64,000 nucleotides of DNA, taken from Eunapius fragilis. Its lineage: Eukaryota; Porifera; Demospongiae; Spongillida; Spongillidae. Location of the stretch: assembly GCA_963681505.1 (NCBI GenBank), contig OY811972.1, positions 6,285,350-6,349,349 on the forward strand, written 5' to 3'. Made by a program: the position numbers and the translations under genes. Each line of letters starts with the position of its first letter. The stretch's first letter is position 1. Below are positions 20,998 to 31,989 of this stretch, piece after piece. The notes beneath the pieces were generated by a model that did not search any database, was not told where the DNA came from, and saw nothing but the letters and a program-made list of their open reading frames with translations.

Positions 20998-21197
20998 CGC
21001 TAGGCCGAGTTCGTTATGCGGACGGACGTACGTACGGACGTACATACGTACGTTGGAAATTACAGTATTAGATATATGACATGACAAGCATATCATGCAA
21101 AATATCTTCCGAAATATTAAAGTTAACGCTATCGGGTTCCTCTTATGAAACTAACATACTACACCGTTACTATATGTGGAAATCCTTACACAAGCGG

Positions 21198-21650
21198 GGT
21201 AACGACGTTACAAGGTCCGATACCCCATAGGGTTCAAATAAGCCACACTTCAGATAGGAGCGCCAAAATCGCATCAAATTAGGTGCGCACGTAGAAGGGT
21301 CCTATCGTTATTGATTTGTTCTTTTCGTTAATTTTAGCAACATCCGTTAAGGAGACATAGCTGTGCAAAGCGAGTGCACGCGGATTCCCGTTCGATTGGC
21401 GCCAATGATTTAGGAACTTGTCTCCCATACAATAAATGTCTAATTCACTGGCGCGAATCCAGCGGAAAACCGTGCATATACTCTTTGCACAGCTATCTCC
21501 GTAACGGATAAAGTAGAAATTATCGAACAGAACAAATCCCTAGTGACAGGAACCTTCTACGTTCGCATCGAATTTGAACCGATTGGGACGCTTCTGCCTG
21601 AAGATGTGGTCGTTGAACCATATGGGGTATCGGACCTAGTAACGTCGGCC
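21198..21650. mobile_element. Large foldback element, copy A (~450 bp)
   Basis: Inverted repeat with arms of about 200 bp: left begins acgacgttacaaggtccgat, right ends atcggacctagtaacgtcgg. Inner landmarks on both arms are cttcag(g)(a/t)aggagcg, atagctgtgcaaag and the (a)atctccgtaacgg motif. No gene. Copy B lies at 31464-31850. The flanks (ctatcggg..cc, atatgtgga, tagatattagagtagaag) recur inverted at 23440-23595 without the foldback. Confidence 0.8.
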
Positions 21651-22792
21651 AAAATTGATTCATAGATATTAGAGTAGAAGGGTAGGAAACAAATCACGTG
21701 AGCCATACTCTACTGTAGATTTTACGGCGCGTAGTCCGCATAGTTGTTAATTGAGTGTGAAACGCTACTCCCCCAAAACGACGACTAGAGTTTGAAGAGA
21801 TAGAGACCGTTTGTGCTATTATTCTGATAGAGCTGCTGACGCTGATCACGGTGATATAAATATTATCAGTGGCACATACCTGCAACGGTAGATACGCGCG
21901 TTTGTAGTAATTACATATATATGTGAAGTGAGGCGTACTGAATGCAAACCGATATGTTTAAATCGTATTGGAAGGTTTTTTCGTGTAGCTTTCGTGAAAC
22001 TACACAGCATGGTGTGTGTTTTCCCTATGCTAGATTGATTTTGTACGTGTGAGGGCCAAAAAACTACTTCCTGATATGAGGTCAAACTGCGGCGTGTAGC
22101 GTGCGTATTTTGAGGCTGTTCAGGGCCATATGCAATATGCATGTTGGAAAATGTATTCTATACAGCTACGCATTTTGGTTTTGGTAAAATAAGCTTCTTA
22201 CGGGGAGAAAACAAGGTGCCGTTTCATGTCTGCATAGACCTGATGAATCGGACTGGGCACTCCAAGTTTAGGCTGAACTGCAGAACAAAGAGGCTCCTAT
22301 ATCATGCACATTCCCTTCCCCCATGACATTTCACATATTTGGTTGCGTCATCTGTTGTGCACGCCACTGTCATCAACTCAACCCTCTAGTTACAACACAT
22401 AGCACATACATAACTTCCCTACAGCTGTTCGTAACACACACACAGAGCGGGGGCCAACACACATGTTAATTTAGCAGGGTGGGCCCACACACCTGCATGG
22501 AAAAAACCTCTGTGGGCAAACCCATTGGGAAAATCCACACAGTAGGAAAAAGACCAATCATTATCCGCTCACACACAACCTAAACACACAAATAAGTCCC
22601 AATGTTCCATCGACAACACTCTCCAATACTGCTCCGCTTCCTGGGATAGTAAGTCTTCGCGCTTAGACTGAACTGCCTTGCCCTTGCCACATGAATATCT
22701 GCATGCCTCCTCCAGAATGCTGTCCTCCCATGCAGTGAAGTGCCAATTTTCTCCGCACATCCTTAACCAACAATTAGGAGAGAAGCAGAGGG

Positions 22793-22793
<1 letters not shown>

Positions 22794-22825
<32 letters not shown>
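22794..22825. repeat. Poly-G run, 32 nt
   Basis: Thirty-two consecutive G, the longest homopolymer in the window. Its length is likely polymorphic or uncertain. Confidence 0.9.
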
Positions 22826-22826
<1 letters not shown>

Positions 22827-23246
22827 GCACAGCAGCGACGCACACTTGCACAGACGCCTAGATTGAACCCAACTGAACTGACAGACAATATATACCACAC
22901 TACACGTGGCCAAAATATGCGTACGCATCTCACTCATCACCTACTTAACAGCTGAACACATGGCTATTGCACCATCCCTCACCTAGCACCTATACTCAAT
23001 AGCTAAGCACATGACTATTGCACCACCTCCCCCTCCCTCACTCCACACTATCCAATTATAACCAATGGGTCATTACACTTTGCTACATTCATATAGGAGC
23101 TTATTTTCTGTCTAATTCGTTCCTCAAACGACAGAAAAGTGTATAAGACGCTACCAGTGCACATCCCCTTAGATAAAGTCAGCTTGTTTCCTGTCTCGTC
23201 TGTTATGGGAGCAAAAAACTTTCATCTAACAAGATGTCGTCTAAAG

Positions 23247-23268
23247 CATAGATATTATAATATCTATG
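23247..23268. repeat. 22-bp perfect palindrome
   Basis: catagatatta and its complement with no spacer, flanked on both sides by gtctaaagc (direct). Confidence 0.85.
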
Positions 23269-23439
23269 TCTAAAGCGGCAATAAAATCTCCTACAAAAAA
23301 ACCAAATCAACGTTTCTTTACGTGCATGATGCGCGCATACAAGCATGTTCTTACCTACGAAAGTGGCTTTGAAATGGCTGTTTTCTACGAAACTGTTGAA
23401 GAAGACTTGACATCGAGCCATGATGGTGGCATGGGTACG

Positions 23440-23595
23440 AGAACTATGCGGACTGCAGGTGTTAGGTCGTGTTAATTGGCTGCGTTTCCTATCCTTCTAC
23501 TCTAATATCTATGATTGATTCCACATATAGGAATGCTGAAATAGGATCCGATAGCGGTAATGTTTCGGAAGACATATCCATTTGATTGTTATGCT
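23440..23595. repeat. Inverted copy of the foldback-element flanks (no foldback)
   Basis: Read on the minus strand this segment runs cttccgaaacatta.cgctatcgg..cct..atatgtgga then directly tagatattagagtagaagg..aggaaac..gcagtccgcatagtt. The same two halves flank the ~450-bp foldback at 21198-21650, so this is an 'empty' version. Confidence 0.65.
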
Positions 23596-24329
23596 ATGTA
23601 TGTAAATCCACCAGATCCATTTACCCATGGAACGTTCCATATTGCATTTTATCAGGAACTACGTTAAAAGTTCCTACATGCATGTAATATAGGAATTGAC
23701 TCGGGTCGTGAAATCATTAAAAACCGGCCCTCTCGTATAACTGGCGTACCAAGAAACTGATAGTTTAGGTCTTCGTTGCTATCGAACCTGATGGCAAAGC
23801 CAGTCATTTAAATGTTTAGCCGTGAACATGAGTAACATCTAATAGGAATAAATTTTCAAAGTGGTGTGATGAATTCATTGGCAACGTTAAACACATTCTT
23901 GACACAGATACGCGTATCTCGGCGGTAATCGGTTAAGAGAAAAAAAGCTACTGTTTTTTTCTCGTGCCCATGCCAATTCTTCTCGTTGTCGTATTCTAAT
24001 TCGTCTTCTCGGGTGAGTATAATTCGGGATAAAAACGGTTTTAAGACTATACCAATCGCTTTAGAATCTAATGGAAGGACATCTTCAGATATCAGATAAA
24101 GGAATAAAGCACGATACTGATATACGTTATCATTCAATAATGCTATTTAAGCTTTGCCATGGCGATATTCACATATATTTAGAATTGTGCGCAGCCATTT
24201 CAGATTTGTTACCAGGCGCTCAAAAAACGAACAAAGACGGATAGAAAAACGGCGCTTATGCAGTTTTCTCCCACTTGAATTAACGGTATCATAACATTTA
24301 CGGTATCATGAATACAATACGTACGAATA

Positions 24330-24722
24330 AACCTGCCCTAACATCTGCTACACAGTCATGAAAAATCATTGTTCCCTATGTGTCCCGTATCGCTGTTTAT
24401 GTTACTGCTTAGCTTTTTGCCATACGCTCTCTATGTGATTAGTGCATGCTCCTGTGTTGGATCTAAACCTGAAATAAAATCCCTTGTTTTTGTCCGCATC
24501 TCTTTCCCTCAATGCAGTTGGACTACCACAAAAAGCGCATGTATTGTCTTTAGCTATGAGGCCGTTGTTCTGGCACCATGCATGCAATTGCACTATCTCG
24601 TCTTCTGTAGCCTTGAAGAGGTCAGAATACTTGAAGTCGTGGAGATCCGTAGTGAGAATCACAGCTGGAGCCAGAACGGGAACAGGTAATGCAGCCATCG
24701 TAGTAAAAAAAGGCGGTAGCAA
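24330..24722 (-). mobile_element. Merlin-like (IS1595/ISXO2-type) transposase remnant
   Basis: The minus-strand ORF has an N-terminal part typical of ISXO2-like transposases: DEIVQLHAWCQNNGLIAK then CAFCG (half of a zinc-ribbon) and a GFYFRF step. It jumps directly to the family's C-terminal TNHIESVWQKAK motif, followed shortly in another frame by GTHRE. The central DDE core (about 100-150 aa) is missing, so this is an internally deleted, dead copy. Metazoan elements with this transposase belong to the Merlin superfamily. Terminal repeats were not located. Confidence 0.6.
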
Positions 24723-25479
24723 TGACAGCTGGTTTTCACTATAGATTTAAACATTATTTGAACATTTAACACCGGTTCCGTGAGAATCGAATGTTTTTTG
24801 GGGCTTTTTTTTTGTCGAACTCAAGTTTTAAAAAATTAGTCGGACGACGTTTTTTAGTCACAAAAGCATAAGAGCCTAGTAGTGCAACTCTCTGCATGAG
24901 GGTTTGCACTATTTCTAGCGTCATATGTACTTCCTGTCGTAACCAGCATTCGTTTTTAGTCAAACGGTTGGAAACCAGCACGTCTTATGTCGATCTTTGT
25001 AGCCGTGTTCCCATGCAGATCGATGTATTATTCCGCGGGTGTCGACCTTTGGTTGATATATGTCTTTTTCATATACAGTCATATATACTAGAGTTCATAG
25101 TACACATCAGTATATATATATATGTCATCACTGCTGCTAAACAGAAGCTGCTTCTGTCTGTTACTCGCTCTGGCTTATTTCGATGTAGTGGTGGCTTCAG
25201 AGATATATACCTGTACCTCCAGTTCCACTTGGAGAGATCTTTTTCCATATCCAAATGCTCAAAGCTTATCCTTGACTTCTTTTGCCTTCCAGAGCTCCCT
25301 TCAACACTTTGATGCTATAGCCTCATGCAGATTTCCTATACACACTGCTGGCAGTGGAACATTGCGGCTCAAATGTTTGAGAATTCTATTTCTCGCTATA
25401 CATCCATGCGCGGGTTCTGCCTCGACACTTTCTTATGCTTTTCTTATTAAATCACGTGCACAATAATTTCATATAACAG

Positions 25480-27430
25480 TAATGACGATAAAGAGTTTTG
25501 ACGCTCCCCAACTTCTGTCACCACTGTCTGCATGGAGTTTGTCCAATGTTAGTTTTGCACTGCTCGCACTCTTCTACAGACACATCTTGATAGACCCAAT
25601 TAACCTCTCATAGAAACCGCCTCGCCTTTGCAGGAGTACGTCTTCGACTTGCAATACGTCTGAAATACCGGAGGAAGGCATTCGTAGTCTTATCTGGTAT
25701 TAGCTCCAAATAGGTCAAGCATAGTCCACTCCAACACTGGAGAATGGTGGACATTCCCTCACACAATGGTGTGGAAATGGAGTGGTTTCTGGAGCATTAT
25801 AAGGTCATCAATTGAATCTGTTACATACTAGTGCAATAGCTTCATTACTAAGCTTCTTCCTTTGACATTCCACAATCGTGTCCTGAGTTCCATCACTGTG
25901 TTCTTAACACCTCCATGCATGGCACGTTGATGACAGTCTAGCTAGTATCAGTAAGATCATAAAATGATGTCCACTTGGAAGCAGCATAGGGCGTTTGGTG
26001 TCTTCAGGCAGTTCTGCACATCCTAGTCTTACCTTGCATCTCCATATTCCTGCATCATCCATGTCAAGTCCAAATTGTGTCTTTCACTGCTCAAAATTTG
26101 CATCTTCGACCAATGCTCTCTGGCAGGCCTTTATCCAATACAGCTTGGGGCGTTGATGTCATTGCGATTCAACTCTATATTGACAGTCCCTTGCATCCTC
26201 CACGTTTTGATGTTCACAATTTGGATGAACTTCAATACATATGCTGTTGTCCGGAAGAGCTTTTGCAGGCAGCTAAAGTTTTCCCAAATGATTACTGTTT
26301 CTATATCACTTGTGACAAGTAAACTGTGAACCTCTTCAAATTTTACCCTGTCACACATCTTAATACTGATACACATTCCTTAAGTGTGGCTTCTTCCAAA
26401 ATTGCATGGGTTTATCATCATCAATAGGCCCGTCAAATAAGAAGCTAGGCCCCTTAGCTATAGAGGGTAATTTGAAATTTCAGTTCCCCTAGATGGTAAA
26501 TCTGCCGGGTTTTTCTTCCTAGCACAGTGCTTCCATATACTTGGATTGGTGTCAACTGTCGGATTTCTCGAACGCGGTTCTCAACAAATTGACGCCATTC
26601 CTTATCATAACCCTGTATCCAAAATAGTGCAACCTTGGAATCAGTGAAACAGATGGGTAGATTCATATGAGTTCACTGCTGAGTGTAGAGGTGACACTAG
26701 TGAACAATTTGGACAGCAGGAGTGTACCAAATAGTTCCATCGAGGAATGGTTTGCTCTTAGTGCAACTCTCGTCTTAGCGCAAAAAACATTGTATAACAT
26801 CCACTGGCCATCTGAACTTGAAAGTACACAACAGGAGCATACGCCTGACGAGAAACATCACAAAACCCTACCACATAACGGCCTCTTCTCCAACAGCAAA
26901 ATAACAACGGGAAATTGTAATGGCATGAGATCGTTTTAGAGTGGTCACTAATCCTTTCCATTCCGGTAGTAGTTCATCTGTGAGAGGCTCGTCCCCGTCA
27001 ACCCTTTTGACACACAGTTTCTGGAAGAATACCTTGAAGCATATTGTTAGCGGTGCAGAACTCCGAGAGGATCGAAGAACTTGCCAATAACATTTCGCTT
27101 GGTGGGATCCCAAGTTCAGCTGTATTGCTTATGTGATGGATGTAAAATAACAATTGGTCCAAACTGCTATCCCATTGAACTCCTAGAACCTCCATTCCAC
27201 TCCGACTGTCATGGTAGCGTCCTAGCCTGTCGTTTACATAAGATAAATATTCCTCAACTGTGCTCTGTCCATCAGCAACTGAAAAGTCGCATTATTCTTA
27301 TGGGCATCTATCTGTTGTTGTAGTTCGCGACAGTTGGTGTGGAACTTGTGGATATTAAATTCTCCTTCAGCCAACCATTCCTTAGCCTTCTTGTACTGTC
27401 ACGCGGTACATTTTTTGTCGAAAAATTGGA
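25480..27430 (-). mobile_element. BEL/Pao retrotransposon pol fossil
   Basis: Minus strand carries pol pieces in BEL/Pao order: late reverse transcriptase (about 26870-27200, LGVQWDSS-type motif and a KCYWQVL step), RNase H (about 26760-26900, GFCDVSRQAYAPVVY; about 26500-26660, CFTDSKVALFWIQGYDKEW) and integrase-side segments (about 25560-26400, including a LFRTTAYVLKFI motif and a VGVDYA motif). It is heavily broken (more than ten interruptions) and no LTRs were recognised, so it is an old copy. Confidence 0.75.
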
Positions 27431-27929
27431 CCGCCCAGTTCAACTTCGGTTGGGGAAACAGTACAGCCCTTGCCAAAAATGTACCGGGTTGTATAATATA
27501 CCGTTCTTAACAAAAATTCACATCATGCACGCATCCTCTTGTACTTCGTCCAGAGTGAATTATTATCCTCGAATAAATGAGATGAAAGCTTACATACGCA
27601 CATAATTAGCACATCAAGCCACGGGGTTTAAAAGTTTGAAAAAGAGAAATGGAGGATAGTGCCGCAATGATAGAGCAAACGACGATTCAGTAACAGAGAA
27701 ATGATGGATGTGGTCTTTCTCTACCTCAAGAGTCTAGCTATCCTATCGGATACAGATATGTGATAGAAAGGGCAATAAGAAGAAAGGCGGCAATGTTTTC
27801 CTCGCGATGGTGTATTGCATTATCCAAAAAGATCTAGTCGGGGCAGAAAATACACAATTATACCTAATTTGAAATGTAGTGTAGTTGCAATGCAGGTTAG
27901 TACTAGAGTTTCATGAGGTTTGTAAAAAC

Positions 27930-28120
27930 ACGTGAAGAGCAAATAAAGATCTTAGCAGTCTGCAATAGCAATCCAACGGCTGGATAAATGGGTGAAAAGC
28001 GAACCATCGCCAGAATCACTGAACGCTATATGTGGAGTGGAATAGTCAGAGATGTGATAGAAATGGTGTCTATCGCTTTGTCTCCTTACCAAATGGTCAA
28101 TGACATGTATGTATTCATCT
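27930..28120 (+). mobile_element. Integrase zinc-binding-domain scrap (retroelement fossil)
   Basis: A plus-strand segment reads KRTIARITERYMWSGIVRDV, matching the H2C2 region upstream of gypsy/Ginger-type integrase cores. Isolated and broken; old. Confidence 0.45.
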
Positions 28121-28489
28121 ACTATAATCATGCGCGAAAGGTTCTTTTTTTTCTTCTTTCAACGTTCGGAAGAACATATTTTCTAATATCAGCATCACAT
28201 CTGGACACATTTTGCAAATGGGCGTCAGTATGGCAAAAGAAAAATTTTCTCCTGCTAACAAAACTTCATCATCTACATGCTAGTGGATTGTTATGAAGAG
28301 TCTAGATATTTTTTAAACACATCGAAGCAAGTAGATAACACTGCTATGAGAGCTATAACATTCCATACTGGCCTGTGTGTGTGAGGCTTGGCAGAAAAAG
28401 TATATGTCAGTTACACTGTAAAAATGGGATAAGTATCGTCAGGGGCAATGTTAGTCACACGCAAGTACATTGTAATTATAGCATCAATC

Positions 28490-28790
28490 ATTTTTTTCTG
28501 CTATCATGCACTGGAAGAATTCAAACACTGGAAGCTGCAGTATGAGAAGATGCCTGAAGACAAAAAAGCCAGTATCTGTAGCAACTACCATCAAAGAATA
28601 CCTTGCGGTAACCTCATGTGGGTGTGAGCGAAGTGCCAGCACACTAAGACATCTTCACAACTACATGCCTGCATCAATGGGCCAAGGACGAATTAATGAC
28701 AGCTTTGGTACTTATTCTTATCCATACTGATAGCGTTGTGACGCTCAGCCTCAGCGAGTCTTTCATAACCGTAAAAGTGCCTTATACGTT
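28490..28790 (+). mobile_element. hAT transposase C-terminal fragment
   Basis: Plus strand encodes the hAT dimerisation end: CGCERSASTLRHLHNYMPAS (family pattern CExERSaS.LRrL..ym) followed by a LVLIHTD step in the neighbouring frame. Upstream, TTIKEYLA and an EEFKHWK segment fit the same region. Only the last ~90 residues remain; the copy is dead. Confidence 0.65.
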
Positions 28791-28799
28791 TTGTATAGG

Positions 28800-29455
28800 A
28801 TGGCCTTCAACTTGTTTGTTGACAGTGTGTTGGAGAAGATTGTTTCTTTTTGGGCTATGCTGAAAGAATAGGCTGCATGCAGTTCTTGAGCTTGTCAAGC
28901 ATATTACGCACTTTTAGTATGGTGCAGGAATGACTTATCACATGCAAATTAAATGCAATGCCCACTGCAGTGAATGTAGGTGGCCAGTGGAGATTTATCT
29001 CTTATACCTGTTTGTACACCGACAGGTTCAGAGGACATATTACTTGCCTCATCATGATCTTGTCCACACTGGGATGTCAAATTTCTCTAACACATCAACA
29101 CTCAATGGACAATCGTTTCGTTTAATCCAATTCTTCCCATCTATGCTTTATCGATAAGCGTACAAAGTCACACATAGGCTTTTAGTAAAGTATAACCGGC
29201 ATACAGCTGGACGCAAATCTGAGTCTATAGCGTTTAACGTAACCTATTATTATGTCGCAAATTTGCATCTTCCGCGTTTTTATTTAATCCTATCGAGAAG
29301 TTTGGTCATTGAAGAAAACGTATGGAGACAGCTATTACAACACAAGAAACACATCAAGGAATATTAAATGCAAACATATACATTCAGATAATCTATCAAC
29401 ATTTTTAAGATGTCTGAACATGATGTATAATGAACTACACAGATAGTTCTGATGC
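28800..29455. other. Gene-free stretch
   Basis: No supported gene; may hold the 3' untranslated region of the secreted-protein gene that ends at 29464 on the minus strand. Confidence 0.4.
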
Positions 29456-29463
29456 TACAATAT

Positions 29464-30003
29464 TCATACCATCCTAACTGAACACGCCGGATCGGCCTCA
29501 CTTAGATTACACGGACCGACGACTTTTCCGTTGGAATCAAATGCGATGAAACAACTTCTATCTCCATCTTTACTCCTCAAACTATCAGCCAACCCTGCAT
29601 TCTCCCATTTATATTGGCTTGTTTCGGAGGGCTCTCCTATCACCAGAGCATACTGGAGACTATCACCAGCATTCGATGGGAGTAAAACTGTATTATTTCT
29701 GCCAGTCTCTGATGATTGGTTGACTCTCTGCACCATTAGAAACATCCCGGGCTTGTTTTTGACTTCCAGTTGAATTGTTGAATCGGTAAGGTACGTTACA
29801 AAAACGGTAGCAGTATTTTTGCTTGAATTAGCAACGATGATGACGTTGTTCTCATATGCTCGAACGTAGCGTCCTGATTGCGTGCTCAGCAGCTTCACCT
29901 CTTGAGCTGCACCTGGTCCTGCTACCGGTAAGGCATTCCCAATGTTCCAAAGCATATTAACAAGGATGAATAAAGTGGCGGCGAGAACACGATAATATTC
30001 CAT
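29464..30003 (-). CDS. Secreted protein, putative beta-trefoil / FGF-like
   Basis: Intronless 179-aa ORF. Residues 1 to about 25 form a signal peptide (LAATLFILVNMLWNIGNALP). The mature part has short beta-prone segments with glycine turns: VKLLSTQSGRYVRAY, IQLEVKNKPGMFLMVQ, and a C-terminal W...CFIAFDSNGKVVGPC that resembles the last strands of FGF beta-trefoils (W.....(F/Y)VAL...G...G). Three cysteines lie near the C-terminus and at least four N-x-S/T sites are present. A signal peptide plus glycosylation sites indicate secretion. A TATA box sits about 60 bp upstream of the ATG. The FGF relation is an inference from strand pattern and residue spacing; another beta-trefoil family, or an unrelated secreted protein, is possible. 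The ATG is the first in the frame and starts the signal peptide. Confidence 0.75.
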   Translation of the reverse strand: MEYYRVLAATLFILVNMLWNIGNALPVAGPGAAQEVKLLSTQSGRYVRAYENNVIIVANSSKNTATVFVTYLTDSTIQLEVKNKPGMFLMVQRVNQSSETGRNNTVLLPSNAGDSLQYALVIGEPSETSQYKWENAGLADSLRSKDGDRSCFIAFDSNGKVVGPCNLSEADPACSVRMV

Positions 30004-30058
30004 CCTGAATTGGATGTTATATTCGATGTAATGATGAGTAGTAAGGTAAGTGCTGCTT

Positions 30059-30067
30059 CTTTATATA
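30059..30067 (-). promoter_or_regulatory. TATA box of the secreted-protein gene
   Basis: TATATAAAG on the minus strand, 56-64 bp before the ATG at 30003. That spacing leaves room for a transcription start about 30 bp downstream and a short 5' leader. Confidence 0.5.
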
Positions 30068-30069
30068 TG

Positions 30070-31440
30070 AGCACATGGCTTCAACGTTACTGCTTATCGA
30101 CACAGGATGTATGTGTAGACATTTTGAACTACTGAGGAGATACCAATAAGGAAATTTTAAATGTCTGATCAACACCACAGATAGCAATTAACGCTTTTGG
30201 TCGCACGTTAATAGGCTTCCATAGTACACCAAATAAGGAATGATCACTTTTGTAACGCCTTCACACTCTACACTCTGGGGATGATTACATCACTGCTAGA
30301 CGATGTAATCCATCCGCAGCTGCGGTAAGAGGGTCTGGGTACGAGACTATTCGCACTCATATGACATGCTGCTCATGCTACAAGTTGATTTTTGGATGCA
30401 CTTTTAATGTATGCCTATGGTTATTGGCTATGACTTAAGGCGCATTGGACGCGGTTTGAAATATCCCTGCGTAAGGAAGCCCCCAAGTGTATATATCCCT
30501 GTACTGTGTAAAGTTGTCGAGGAAATGTGGGAAATTACATGTTTTTTTCACGATCAAAACATAATACTATAGAATTATTCTAACAACGACAATGCTTCAC
30601 ATACCATATACTATAGTAGTGGCAAATATGGGGTAACTACTGCTGCTTATGTGTGCATGTGTGTGTTTGTACGCGTGATTTTTGTGTGTATGTGGTGTGT
30701 ATGCGTTTGTGGGTCGCCATGGTACAAGTATTTAGTTTTACGGCATAGCGCTAATGCAGCACATCAGAGCCATGCGATAAAGTGTTAGAAACATGTTTAA
30801 AAAATAGCTGGGCTGAAACGCAACAAGGGGTAATTTTTTTGGATTTGAGTACTGCCAGATTATCCATACTCAGCTTTTTTATCTCCTCATGCTACCAACC
30901 CTCTTGCAACAACATGAAAACACACAGAGGCATGCTTGCATGCATGCACACACGCACACGAACATGCATTGTACACTAAGATAAAACCTCTCTAGCCTCA
31001 GACCGTCTCTAGCGCTTGTCGCGCATGAATTGGCTTCCATTGTTTATGACATCATGTGGGCGTACTCGTTTTTGTTGCTTGTTTTAAACGAACGGAACTG
31101 TTATAATCATGAGAGTTGGAAGGTGTTAAATATGTGATAATTCCGTATTTGGTGTAGAATAACCGAATTTGTTTACAAGTCATAACAGTATATAGAAGCC
31201 AATTAATGAGTGCTACCAAGCAGCCAGCATTATATATTTTGCACCTGTCATCATCAGACATGAAATACAAGTATCTAGCAGTTCACGTTAAAAAGCATGC
31301 AACGCCTCTGTCACGGTAAAGCCTTCCTGCGAGCAGGTATAATTATAATATAGCATAAAAAGCAAATCGGTATATCTTCCTAAATATAAACTCTATCAGG
31401 TTCCGATTGTTACACAACACACCGCACGATATATGAATAT
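30070..31440. other. Gene-free stretch
   Basis: No supported gene. Contains a GT-rich segment (about 30645-30710) and a CA-rich segment (30920-30965). Confidence 0.45.
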
Positions 31441-31463
31441 TTTGGTGTCTTACTAATGCAGAG

Positions 31464-31850
31464 TACCGACGTTACAAGGTCCGATACCACATACATTCAA
31501 AACGGCCACACCTTCAGGTAGGAGCGTCCAAATCGGTTCAAACTTGGTACATACGTACAAGGATCCTGTCGTTTGTTCTGTTCTAAATTTGTACTTCGTC
31601 CGTTACGGAGATATAGCTGTGCAAAGTGCGTGCACTCGATTCGCGCCAATGATCTAGGCACTCGCCTCCCTGTCCAATTCACTGGCGTGAATCGAGCGGG
31701 AACCTGTGACGCACTTTGAACAGCTATATCTCCGTAATGGATAAAGTAAAATTAACGAACAGATTAAATCAATAGCGACCGGTCACTTCTACGTACGTAT
31801 TGAATTTGAACCGATTTTGGACGTTCCCACCTGAAGATGTGGTCGTTTTG
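31464..31850. mobile_element. Large foldback element, copy B
   Basis: Same family as 21198-21650, same orientation: accgacgttacaaggtccgat, cttcaggtaggagcgtcc, gttacggagatatagctgtg, then the inverted arm. The last ~30 bp of the right arm are absent, so the copy is truncated or the arm has been replaced. Confidence 0.8.
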
Positions 31851-31867
31851 ATCCCTAAATATGTTAT

Positions 31868-31957
31868 GCGCGATCGCGAAGCATGGATTTGCGCAATCCA
31901 AGGATTGCCCTGCACAAACCCTAGATCCATGGTTTGTTTGCGCAATCTCGAGATTGC
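31868..31957. repeat. Cluster of short palindromes
   Basis: gcgcgatcgcg (from 31868), gcaatccaaggattgc (31893-31908) and gcaatctcgagattgc (31942-31957) follow each other within 90 bp, directly after foldback copy B. Confidence 0.6.
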
Positions 31958-31989
31958 ACTGACGTATATTAACGCAATCAGTTGCATTT

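Larger units (their letters stand above)
22144..24350. other. Gene-poor stretch
   Basis: No supported gene. Contains the inverted copy of the foldback flanks (23440-23595), a 22-bp palindrome, a poly-G run, and a third, partial copy (23990-24080) of the repeat family seen at 4.6 and 19.6 kb. Confidence 0.4.
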
